Positions 32,347 to 40,473 of a DNA stretch of 64,000 bases are shown here, in pieces; position 1 is the stretch's first letter, and the number at the start of each line of letters is the position of its first letter. Source of the DNA: Streptomyces griseochromogenes (GTDB taxonomy: Bacteria; Actinomycetota; Actinomycetes; Streptomycetales; Streptomycetaceae); the NCBI RefSeq assembly GCF_001542625.1, contig NZ_CP016279.1:3410001-3474000 (forward strand). The letters run 5' to 3'. The translations under genes were made by a program, and so were the position numbers. A model generated the notes under the pieces. It did no database searches. It saw only the letters and a list, made by a program, of their open reading frames with translations, and was not told the DNA's origin.

Positions 32347-34938
32347 TCACGGCAGGGAATCGGCGGACGAGGGCGCTGCCCGGCCGTCCGCCGAGCACGC
32401 CTCGAGTCGTTCCGCGGCCAGATAGCAGCGGGTGAGGCCGATACGGACGTCCCGTGCGCCGGCCGAGCACTTGACCACGTAGAACAGACCGACGTTGATG
32501 CCGGAGACGACGCAGGCGTAGGCGATGACATCGAGCAGGACACCCTGGACGAGGAGAGCGGAGAAGGACCAGACGATGACGACGTAGATGAGCATGGACG
32601 GGCCCCACATCGCGTACTTGGAGAGGCCGTTGATGTTCTTGGGCTGGGCGACGGTGCCGATACCGGCCTCGTGCGCCTGGGCGGCTCCCCGCAGGGCGTA
32701 CCGGTATCCGAAGTGGTTGACGCAGAAGGCACTGGTGATGCCCACCGCGCTGCCGAGGGTCCACATGCGGGGGGCGAAGAGATTGATGGGGACGACGAGG
32801 AGGCCGACGATCAGGGCGTTGGCCCGTACCCAGAACTCGGCGACGAGCCCCGGTCTGCCGAGTGTGGGGGGCTTGCCGGGCCATCGGCTGGACAGGCCGG
32901 CGTAGATGCTCTGGTAGTACTTCACCGCGCAGAGCGCGAACGTCAGACCGGTCATCCGCGCGGCCAGCCGGTCCGCGCCGGTGCTCGCGCGCTGCGCCGC
33001 ACCGATCATGTCCGGCAGCGGTATCGGTACACCGAGGTCGTGCAGGCTCAGCGGTACGACCGTCACCAAGCAGACCAGCCACATCGTTCCGCTGAGCCAG
33101 GACCATGCGGTGAGCCAGTCGGCCTGCTTGACACTCCGGTCGAGCAGACGGCGCTCCGGCTCGGGGGAGGCGACCATCTGACGGCGCCGGCACGTCCCGA
33201 GGCGCAGCTGCCGGCGGGGCGAGCCGGCCATGGGCGCGAGCAGTCGCACCGCGCGGACCCAGCGGCGCTGCTCGTCTTCGAGCGCGCCGCCCTCAGCCGT
33301 GACCAGCGCTTCGAACTCGCGCTCGAAGACTGCCTGGAGCCGTTGATGCGGGCTGTTGCCCCGCGGGTCGTGCCGCCCGACGAGTACGCCGACCTCGGGG
33401 AAGAGCAGCAGCCGCCGCTCGGGTGCCGGGTCGATGAGGTCTTCGACGAGTCTGGCGAGCGTCGGCGTCACGGCGTAGAACGCGTCGGGCGCGGTGCCGT
33501 CGGGATTGCGGTCGATTCCGCAGGTGCCGATGATGATCTGGCCCAGCGAGTACAGATCGGCGTGGGCGTCGGGCTTCTCGCCGGCCCGCAGCTCCGGTGC
33601 CGCGTACAACTCGTCCATGCGCTGGGTCCCGGTGAAGGAACGGCCTTGCAGGTGGTTGCGGCCGAGGTCGATGAAGCGCATGCGCCATTCCCCGGCGTCG
33701 CCGGGCGGTGGCGCCTCGACGACGATGTTGCGGGGATTGAGGTCCGCGTGGCACAGGTTCGCCGTGTGGAGTTCGTCGAGCGCCTTGAGCAGCGGCGGGA
33801 CGACGCGGGGCAGCAGGCCGAACTGGGGCCGCACCTCTGGCTCCAGGAGGGGACGCGGCACCACTCCCTCCAGCGTGGGCCGGTCGTCGGCCGGCCGGGG
33901 GTAGTCCTCGGTCAGGACGTCGTGCAGGGTCCTGCCGGCCGCCTGTTCCATGAGGATCCAGGTGCAGGCACTGGCGTACACCTCCACCGTGCTCGTGAGC
34001 GATTCCTTCGCATCGGGTGAGTCGGTCCACGGCGAGTAGTCCTGCTGATACGAGAAGGTGGCCTGCGAGATGGCGGGGACCTGCGCGTACGGCAGCAGCA
34101 CACACTTCAGCACCAGAGGGTGCGCGCTCCTGGACGGTACGCCGTCCCTCAGGTGCGCGCTCAGGATCACCGAGGTGGTGCCGAATCTGAACAGCCGCAT
34201 GCGGCCGAAGTCCAGGTCTTCCCAGGCTTCGAGACTGCGTTCGTACGACGCGTACTCCTCGGCGTCTTCTTCGCCCGGCCTCGGCTTGTGCGCCAGTCTC
34301 TCCGGAAGCGGGGGTCTGTACATGATGCGCAGGGCCTCGCCGACGGCGGGCAGGCTGAGCAGCAGGTTGGCGTGCGCCTCGCGTTCCTCGAGGGCTTTTG
34401 CGGCGTTCCGGTCCACACGGACGCGGGTGGCGATGTCCAGGTGCTGGCGCGCCTCGGCGTCCTGCAGCGTGAGCAGCGTCAGCGCCAGTACGCCGAGGCG
34501 CGCTGCCGCCTGTTCCACGGAACGCTCCGCCCTGGAGGCCGGGCCGCGGCCGGTGAGCACCCGGTGCACGAGCGCGGTGAGCCGGCCGGGCAGTTCCCAG
34601 CCCGGCCGGGCCGGCCCGGGGCCCGTCTGCGCCGGGCCGGACGGCATGACGCGAGCCGACACCTCTTCGAAGGGGCCGCCGTAGGTCACCCCGTAACTGT
34701 GCGAGTCGAGAGGGGCCGACTCCAGCACGAGGCGCCATCCGGTCTCCACATGGTCCCGGGCGCCCGCGTCGCCCGCGGAGTCCCGCCGCTCGCCGGGCAG
34801 GACCGTGGCCATGCGGCCCGCGGCCTCCACCTCGTTCTCCAGCTCACCGATGCGTGAGCGGATTTCATGGGTGAGGAGTCCGTGCCGGCCGAAGTCGGCG
34901 GCGATGCTGATGACGCTTTCCATGATGCCGAACTGCAC
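32347..34938 (-). CDS. Kinase-like domain fused to a multi-spanning membrane region
   Basis: An 863-residue protein of unusual design. Residues 1-240 are helical and not recognised. About 245-510 is a eukaryotic-like protein kinase fold: Lys278 in LVLKCVLLP, catalytic loop HADLNPRN (D399, N404), DLG in place of DFG (D424) and APEL (447-450). Key residues are therefore kept, though the glycine loop is not obvious. Residues about 560-605 are basic. About 610-825 holds roughly six hydrophobic segments. The tail is cytoplasmic-like. It is the last gene of a probable four-gene operon with EACC1, caspase/WD40 and patatin proteins, 77 bp behind the patatin gene, and could be the membrane-bound sensor or effector. 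No relative of known function is recognised. Confidence 0.75.
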   Translation of the reverse strand: MQFGIMESVISIAADFGRHGLLTHEIRSRIGELENEVEAAGRMATVLPGERRDSAGDAGARDHVETGWRLVLESAPLDSHSYGVTYGGPFEEVSARVMPSGPAQTGPGPARPGWELPGRLTALVHRVLTGRGPASRAERSVEQAAARLGVLALTLLTLQDAEARQHLDIATRVRVDRNAAKALEEREAHANLLLSLPAVGEALRIMYRPPLPERLAHKPRPGEEDAEEYASYERSLEAWEDLDFGRMRLFRFGTTSVILSAHLRDGVPSRSAHPLVLKCVLLPYAQVPAISQATFSYQQDYSPWTDSPDAKESLTSTVEVYASACTWILMEQAAGRTLHDVLTEDYPRPADDRPTLEGVVPRPLLEPEVRPQFGLLPRVVPPLLKALDELHTANLCHADLNPRNIVVEAPPPGDAGEWRMRFIDLGRNHLQGRSFTGTQRMDELYAAPELRAGEKPDAHADLYSLGQIIIGTCGIDRNPDGTAPDAFYAVTPTLARLVEDLIDPAPERRLLLFPEVGVLVGRHDPRGNSPHQRLQAVFEREFEALVTAEGGALEDEQRRWVRAVRLLAPMAGSPRRQLRLGTCRRRQMVASPEPERRLLDRSVKQADWLTAWSWLSGTMWLVCLVTVVPLSLHDLGVPIPLPDMIGAAQRASTGADRLAARMTGLTFALCAVKYYQSIYAGLSSRWPGKPPTLGRPGLVAEFWVRANALIVGLLVVPINLFAPRMWTLGSAVGITSAFCVNHFGYRYALRGAAQAHEAGIGTVAQPKNINGLSKYAMWGPSMLIYVVIVWSFSALLVQGVLLDVIAYACVVSGINVGLFYVVKCSAGARDVRIGLTRCYLAAERLEACSADGRAAPSSADSLP

Positions 34939-35015
34939 GATCGTCTCCGGTCGCTTGCGGGAGTGCGCGGGTCACAGGACAGGGCGCCGGCGAAACGGAT
35001 GTCACGGCCCGCGGC

Positions 35016-36041
35016 TCACCAGGCCTGTGACACGGTCATCCTCGGGATGGCCCGCCGGTACTCCTTCTCCACGGCCCAGTACATGACTTCGTAACCCGCC
35101 CGCGCTCCGGCGATGAGCTTGCCGAAACCCATTTCGTGGCGCTTGACCTCGGGGGTCCCCGGCACGGGCGCGAGATCCAGTACGTGCGGCCGCGCCGTCG
35201 GGGTACGGCGTTCACGGTGAAGACCGAGACGAGCGGCCCGGTACTCCTCGACGGACCGGACGTACCCGCGGCCCAGGCCAGGGCGCAGCCGTTCGAGCCG
35301 CCGCTCCACGATGCGGTTGAGGAGGGTGGGCCCGGTGCGGGGCTTGGCCATGGGCCGGGTACTGAGCGACAGGACGTGGGTGCACTGTTTCCTGGCGAGG
35401 AGGAAGGGGTGTGCGGTCAGCACTCCGCCGTCCACGGTGCGCAGGCCGCGGTAGGGGCAGGTGCCGCTGACCGCGAGCGGAAGCCAGCACGTCGAACGCA
35501 GCGCCGCGGCGAGGTCGGCCCGGTCCTCGAACCCTGTCACGTCCAGGGTCTCCAGCCCGTCGACGTCGGTGATCATCACGTGGAGCGGGATGTCGGACCC
35601 CAGCACGCGCTCGTAGTCGAGCCTCTTGACCTCCCCCACGACCCGGTCGATCGCGTAGCCCACGTCGAGCACGTCCCGACGGCGCAGGGCCCGGCGGAAA
35701 TCGAGGAACTCGGGCGTGGTGAGGTCGTCGTAGTAGATGGACAGCGGGTACCAGGTACGGCCGGCGAGGAAGTATGCCGCGTTGATGGCGCCGGAGGAGC
35801 ATCCGTAGACGACGTCGAAGGCGGGGATGAGGTCCATGTCTTCCAGGGCCGAGAGCATGGCCGCGGAGACGATCCCGCGCAGGCCCCCGCCCTCGACGGC
35901 GAGCCCCAGCCGTTCGCCGTCGTTCCGCCTGCCCGGGCGGCTCTTCTGCGCGCGGCGGGTCCGTAACAGTTCCAGCACGGGGTGGTCCGGGGACCACGGC
36001 GGTGCGAGGGCGGCGCGAGGGGGTTCAGAGACCACGGTCAT
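35016..36041 (-). CDS. Patatin-like phospholipase (CapV-like effector candidate)
   Basis: A 341-residue patatin-fold acylhydrolase. The oxyanion loop GGGLRG (51-56), nucleophile elbow GCSSGA with S82, and the dyad motif DGG with D204 are all intact, so it should hydrolyse membrane phospholipids or related esters. The N-terminal 45 residues are basic and disordered. Start ATG 36041 has a perfect AAGGAGGT at 5-nt spacing, and it overlaps the end of the caspase/WD40 gene by 17 bp, indicating coupled translation. Patatins with this pairing are known or predicted death effectors in bacterial conflict systems. A housekeeping lipid role cannot be excluded. Confidence 0.88.
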   Translation of the reverse strand: MTVVSEPPRAALAPPWSPDHPVLELLRTRRAQKSRPGRRNDGERLGLAVEGGGLRGIVSAAMLSALEDMDLIPAFDVVYGCSSGAINAAYFLAGRTWYPLSIYYDDLTTPEFLDFRRALRRRDVLDVGYAIDRVVGEVKRLDYERVLGSDIPLHVMITDVDGLETLDVTGFEDRADLAAALRSTCWLPLAVSGTCPYRGLRTVDGGVLTAHPFLLARKQCTHVLSLSTRPMAKPRTGPTLLNRIVERRLERLRPGLGRGYVRSVEEYRAARLGLHRERRTPTARPHVLDLAPVPGTPEVKRHEMGFGKLIAGARAGYEVMYWAVEKEYRRAIPRMTVSQAW

Positions 36042-39000
36042 GAAAGACCTCCTTGGGCCGAGGGACAGCACAGGGTTCGAAGCGGAGCCTGCTGACTCCC
36101 GTCGCCTGGCCGACGATCAGGCATGCGCTGTCGGCCTCCCAGGCGCAGTCCGTGAGGGGAGACATCAGGCGGTGGCACGCGAGGACGGCGAGGGTCTCGG
36201 CGTCCCAGCACCAGACGAGACCGTCCCGGCCGATGCCGGCGAGATGACGGCCGTCGTCGGACAGGGCCAGCGATGTGACCGGGTGACGCAGTTCCTGCTC
36301 GGCGGTGACACGGCCCTGCTCGGTGACGCGCGACAGAGTGCGCGCGGCGCGGTAGAGAACGCCCCGTCCCCAGTGCAGGGCCGTCGGAGGCGGTGTGTCG
36401 TCACGGCCGACGACGGGGCCCGGCAGCCGGTGGGCGCGCAGCGGCCCGACGGGGCCGTGGCCCCCCGTGATGTCGAAGGCCGACGTGCTCAGGACCGAGA
36501 CGTCGAGGTCGTACAGGTCGGTGGTGTCGGTCAGCCAGAGGTGCCGCGACGAGGCGTCGAAGCAGCAGGCACGGAAGGCCCGTTGCCCGACGGAGCGGGC
36601 CGAGGGCTCCGGCCCGGTCATGCGCCACAGCAGCGCCTCGCCGTCGCGCCCGATCGTCGCCGCCCAGGTGCCGTCGGGTGCCGCCGCGGCGGCGACCACG
36701 GCCGTACGGTGCCGCGGGCTCAGTGCCTCCTCCTCGGCGGCGGTGCGGCGGACCACGGCGTCCGCGGTCTCGATCCCGGCGCGGCACACCGTGGCACCGG
36801 CGGCGGTGAGCCGGCGGTGGACGACGCGCCCCTGCTCACAGCCGAGCAGGAGCCAGCCGCCCGCGTCCGAGGGGGCGGCCGCCACAAGAGCCGGCGCGGG
36901 GGCGCCGAACGGCTCCCGCGCACGGGAATCCGGTGACGTGCCGGCGCTCCGGGCCCTGCCGGTCGTGCCGATCTCGCGGACGGCGCGTACGGCCTTGCCC
37001 ACCCGCAGACAGGCGATCACGGGCGGGGCCGGTTCCGGCGCGGCCGGACCGCCCGCCGGCAGCCGGTCGAGGTTCCACAGGCGGACGAACCCATCGTGAC
37101 CGGCGGTCACCATGCGGGTGCCGTCCCGGGTGAGACAGAGCGTCCTGCCTGCCGCGGTATGTGCCCGCGACCGTACGGTGCGCGGGGCCTGCTTGTCGTC
37201 GGGGCCGGGCCTGTCGTGCAGCGTGGCGAAGCCGTCGGCGTCCAGCGTGGCGAGTCGGCGGCCGTCCTCGGTCAGTGCCGCGGCCACCACCTCAGGGCCT
37301 TGGTCCCAAGGGCCGACGGCGGGGGCGGGGGCCGTGTCCCGGGGTGCGCGTCCCTCGTCGCCCTCGCCGGTCCACCAAGCCGCGAGCCGGGCCTCGCCGC
37401 GCCCGCCGAACCCCAGTAGCCGCAGGCGCGGTCGCCCACGGTCACCGGCAGGTGTCCCGTTTCCTTCCGGGTCCTTCCGGTGGGCCTCGCTCCGGGGGAG
37501 CAGCTTCACCAGATCGCTCCACTGCCACGCCTGCCGGGACTGGGTGATCAGCCGCGTGCCCGACTCGATGTCCCAGGCGCTGATGGAGCCCGCGTCGGTG
37601 ACCGTCAGCAGAGTGTGCCCGTCGACGACCGCCGCGCCCGCGACGGGATGGCGATGGGCACATGTGTGGGCGATGCCGAGCGACTCCCCGGAGTCCGCCG
37701 CGGGCACCTTCACCAGGTGGACGCTCCGGTCGCCGCGCCCCAGACAGACGGCCAGGCCGGCCGAGATGCCTCGGCAGCCCCGGAAGCCGCCCGGTGCCGT
37801 GGACAGGGGATCGCCGTATGCCGTACCGGCCTGAAGATCCCAGAGGCGGACGGCCCCGTCGTCGCCGAGCAGCAGGGCCCGGTGTCCGTCCAGCAGCACG
37901 CAGTCGCCGAGCCCGGTCTTGGTGTGGTCGGCCGTGGCCAGCAGCACACCGGTGGGCAGTTCCCACAGCCGGGCGAAGCCCTGTTCGTCGGTGGTCAGCA
38001 TGAGCGTCCCGTCCTCGTGGACGCAGCAGCCGGTGACCGGACCGCCCTGTCCGCCCAGCACTCGGACGACCGCCGGTGGCTCGGCGTCCGACGCGTGCTC
38101 CAGGAGCCAGTGGGGGCCCTCGGGGGCGAGCGTGCGCCACAGGGCCGCCCCGGGTGTGACCCGGCTCCGGCCGTGCAGCACCGAGATGTCGGTTCCGGGC
38201 GGGTCGGCGGCGTCGACGAGATGGGCCCAGGGGGAGAGGACTTCTGCCAGGTCGTGCCCCTCGACGCGGATGGCGAGGAGGTCGCGCAGCGCCGCACCCA
38301 TGCCACCGGCCCCGCGGGCGCGGTGCAGGATCCAGTGAGGGTCGCTGACCAGGTCCCGGCGCTCCGCGTACCGGCCGGCCGCGGCCAGCCTGCCGGGCAG
38401 ATCACGCCACGCGTAGCCCGCTCCGCACCGGCCGGGGGCGGTGCGCAGGGGGGACCACCGTGTCCAAGCGCTCTCCCCGGGCCGATCGGAGCCGGACTCC
38501 CGTCCGGGGGCGTGCGCGTCGGCCCGGCCGGGGACGAGCGTGCGAGCCGCCTCCAGCAGGGCCTTGCCCGCGACGGTGGACTGCTCGTCGTCCAGGGCGG
38601 GCAGGGTGTCGAGCAGAGAGGGCCGCACGGACAGGACCAGCGTCGGCCCGGCCCCGTCCTCGGCGACGGGAGCCAGGAACTCGGCGGCGAGGGCCAGTTC
38701 GGCGAACATGTGCCGGACGGAGACATCGGACTGACCAAGTGCCCGCCACCACCGGGCGAGCAGGCACAGCGGCAGGTCCGTGTCGCGCTCCAGCAGGCGC
38801 AGGGGGGCCGGCGAGGCGAGCGCCACCGCGGTGGTGTGCCCCGGCAGGCCGTCCGCCATCGAGTGCCGGACCATGCCGTCCCGCGCCCTCTCCTCGACGC
38901 GTACGACCCAGTCGGCGTGCGCGGGCGGCGCGGCCCCCCGGTCGGCGCACCGCAGGAAGTGTGTGACTTCATCGGTGAACTCCGGGGGAACCCGGGGGCC

Positions 39001-39777
39001 TGCGACGGCCCGGTTCAGGACGAACGGCAGCTTGGCCGCCCCGTTGAGGTCGTTGATCCACGGATTCGGCCGCCGGCGGCGCAGGAGATGAGCGCGCGTC
39101 TCCTCGAACACGAGGTCCAGGGGGAGCAGTTCCGGTCCTCCTGTCCTGCCCTGGCGGAGAACGTGGAGGAGCGCGCCGGTGAAGGCGGTGTACCTCTCAC
39201 CGGGCGGAGCCACGGCAGCGGCGGTCGGTCCGGAGGCGGCGACGACCACGGCCCCCGGGATGTCCGTCCGTCGTTCGAGGTCGCTCCCTTGCAGTCCGAA
39301 GGCCCGGGCCGCGTAGCAGCAGTCGAGGACGACGATCCGTCGGCGAGCATTGCTGCGCCGGACATGCCACTGCACCTTGCCGTAGTCGAGGGCCTTGTCC
39401 AGACGCACCCTGCTGCTGTCGCGCAGGGCCAGCAGCAGGTTCTCCTGGTCGTCGATCAGTCCGTGACCGCAGTAGTACACGAGCAGGGTGTCGGTGGTCG
39501 TCCGGTCGGCGGTCGCCTCGTAGAGCGCGTCGAGGACGTCATCCGTGCGCCTCGGGTCCGGGAGGAGCCGGCAGCGCGACGGGTCGAGGTTCCAGTCGTT
39601 CCGCACGAAGTCCCGGAGCGCGTTCATGCTGTCCACCGCCGACGGCAGATCACCCGGGTTCTCGGGGTCGGCATAACGTCCGGCCGCGATGAGGACGGCC
39701 CGCGAGCTACGGGGATCGGGCAGGGCTGGGGGAGGACCGAGGGCAGGGGCGTCGGCTGCTCCCTCAGCCATCCTCAC
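36025..39777 (-). CDS. Caspase-like protease with WD40 repeat region
   Basis: A 1250-residue protein. Residues about 25-240 are a caspase (peptidase C14) domain with YYCGHG (His105) and VVLDCCYA (Cys154, next to Cys153), the His-Cys dyad. Residues about 265-560 are helical; YAWRDLPGRLAAAGRYAERRDLV resembles the region just before WD40 repeats in STAND-type NTPases, yet no Walker A motif is visible. Residues about 570-1240 contain WD40-type repeats (ARLWELPTG, VRLWDLQAG, ISAWDIESG, VRLWNLDR, ALLWRMTG, VWCWDAET). It overlaps the EACC1-like gene upstream and the patatin gene downstream. Start is GTG 39777 or ATG 39771. WD40 probably senses a trigger that activates the protease. Confidence 0.87.
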   Translation of the reverse strand: MRMAEGAADAPALGPPPALPDPRSSRAVLIAAGRYADPENPGDLPSAVDSMNALRDFVRNDWNLDPSRCRLLPDPRRTDDVLDALYEATADRTTTDTLLVYYCGHGLIDDQENLLLALRDSSRVRLDKALDYGKVQWHVRRSNARRRIVVLDCCYAARAFGLQGSDLERRTDIPGAVVVAASGPTAAAVAPPGERYTAFTGALLHVLRQGRTGGPELLPLDLVFEETRAHLLRRRRPNPWINDLNGAAKLPFVLNRAVAGPRVPPEFTDEVTHFLRCADRGAAPPAHADWVVRVEERARDGMVRHSMADGLPGHTTAVALASPAPLRLLERDTDLPLCLLARWWRALGQSDVSVRHMFAELALAAEFLAPVAEDGAGPTLVLSVRPSLLDTLPALDDEQSTVAGKALLEAARTLVPGRADAHAPGRESGSDRPGESAWTRWSPLRTAPGRCGAGYAWRDLPGRLAAAGRYAERRDLVSDPHWILHRARGAGGMGAALRDLLAIRVEGHDLAEVLSPWAHLVDAADPPGTDISVLHGRSRVTPGAALWRTLAPEGPHWLLEHASDAEPPAVVRVLGGQGGPVTGCCVHEDGTLMLTTDEQGFARLWELPTGVLLATADHTKTGLGDCVLLDGHRALLLGDDGAVRLWDLQAGTAYGDPLSTAPGGFRGCRGISAGLAVCLGRGDRSVHLVKVPAADSGESLGIAHTCAHRHPVAGAAVVDGHTLLTVTDAGSISAWDIESGTRLITQSRQAWQWSDLVKLLPRSEAHRKDPEGNGTPAGDRGRPRLRLLGFGGRGEARLAAWWTGEGDEGRAPRDTAPAPAVGPWDQGPEVVAAALTEDGRRLATLDADGFATLHDRPGPDDKQAPRTVRSRAHTAAGRTLCLTRDGTRMVTAGHDGFVRLWNLDRLPAGGPAAPEPAPPVIACLRVGKAVRAVREIGTTGRARSAGTSPDSRAREPFGAPAPALVAAAPSDAGGWLLLGCEQGRVVHRRLTAAGATVCRAGIETADAVVRRTAAEEEALSPRHRTAVVAAAAAPDGTWAATIGRDGEALLWRMTGPEPSARSVGQRAFRACCFDASSRHLWLTDTTDLYDLDVSVLSTSAFDITGGHGPVGPLRAHRLPGPVVGRDDTPPPTALHWGRGVLYRAARTLSRVTEQGRVTAEQELRHPVTSLALSDDGRHLAGIGRDGLVWCWDAETLAVLACHRLMSPLTDCAWEADSACLIVGQATGVSRLRFEPCAVPRPKEVFHDRGL

Positions 39778-40147
39778 CGCCGAGCAGCTCCTCCAGGAGC
39801 CGCTGCTCCGTCGCGGGGTCCACGCCGTCGAGCCTGACGGCCTCCCGGCCGGGCCGTACGATCGTCACGGTGACCGAAGGCGCCCGGCCGCGCCGCCAGT
39901 TGTCGATGCCGAGCCAGAGGGAGGCCGCGTTGAACCCGGTGCTCAGGACGAGTGAGAGGACATCGAACCACGCGGACTGGTAAGTGGTCTCGGGCGGTTC
40001 GAGGGCCGTCAGCTCCCGGCTCAGCGTCCCCGTCCTCACCTCCGGGTCGCGGTCGAGCCACCTGTCGAGCGACCGCAGAGCGTGGTGGGCGTCGTCCTGG
40101 CCGTCAACCTTGATCAAGAGCTTGATCGGTGAGCCGGTTTCGCTCAT
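39764..40147 (-). CDS. EACC1-like small effector-associated component
   Basis: A 127-residue protein resembling effector-associated constant component 1 (EACC1), a small subunit predicted to accompany protease-centred conflict systems. It has an N-terminal alpha/beta part (IKLLIKVDGQDDAHHALRSL), a conserved-looking LTALEPPETTYQSAWFD, one hydrophobic helix (LSLVLSTGFNAASLWLGI), and a closing strand pair (SVTVTIVRPGREAVRLDG). Its stop lies inside the caspase gene (14-bp overlap), so the two are co-translated. It is the first gene of the minus-strand set, and its promoter lies in the divergent region shared with the phospholipase C gene. Family assignment rests on recognition by eye. Confidence 0.75.
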   Translation of the reverse strand: MSETGSPIKLLIKVDGQDDAHHALRSLDRWLDRDPEVRTGTLSRELTALEPPETTYQSAWFDVLSLVLSTGFNAASLWLGIDNWRRGRAPSVTVTIVRPGREAVRLDGVDPATEQRLLEELLGGEDG

Positions 40148-40226
40148 GTCTCTTCCCCCCGGAAGTCCCCCTCGTCAGCCGGCCGACCGGCTGACCGAAC
40201 GCACCGGGCCGCCGGCTCGTCGAACC

Positions 40227-40259
40227 GTTCACCCAGTGTGCAGCCAGTGTTACCCCACC
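40227..40259 (+). promoter_or_regulatory. Probable PHO box (three 11-nt direct repeats)
   Basis: Three contiguous 11-nt units, GTTCACCCAGT, GTGCAGCCAGT and GTTACCCCACC, match the Streptomyces PhoP binding pattern (direct repeats of GTTCACC plus 4 nt). They lie 215-247 bp upstream of the phospholipase C start and 80 bp upstream of the divergent EACC1 gene. Phosphate-starvation control of the phospholipase is the likely meaning. Confidence 0.65.
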
Positions 40260-40473
40260 GCGCGGGTTTCACCCACTCTGGGTAAGTCTTGTCCAGGTTG
40301 ATACAAGAGCCGGTACCTTCTGGAGATTTGGCGCACGCCCCCGCCGTACCAACGACTTTCACATGGGCGCCACCGGACCCTTCCCTGACGTTTGCTGCTC
40401 TTGGAACACTCGCAGCGCGCAGATTCCGTCATCTGGCGGGCATCGCGCACGTCAGGACGAGAGGAACTCACTC

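Noticed and set aside
36025..39777. Reading the WD40 protein as part of a metabolic regulator operon with the phospholipase
   Set aside because: It is divergent from the phospholipase gene, and its overlaps are with EACC1-like and patatin genes on the other strand.
21446..40473. Expectation of the ramCSABR (SapB) cluster between the phosphopantetheinyl transferase and the phospholipase C genes
   Set aside because: From memory S. coelicolor has ram genes in this interval. None is present here: the only kinase-like gene is the membrane fusion at 32347, which lacks a LanC-like cyclase, and there is no lanthipeptide precursor. No conclusion about the rest of the genome is possible.
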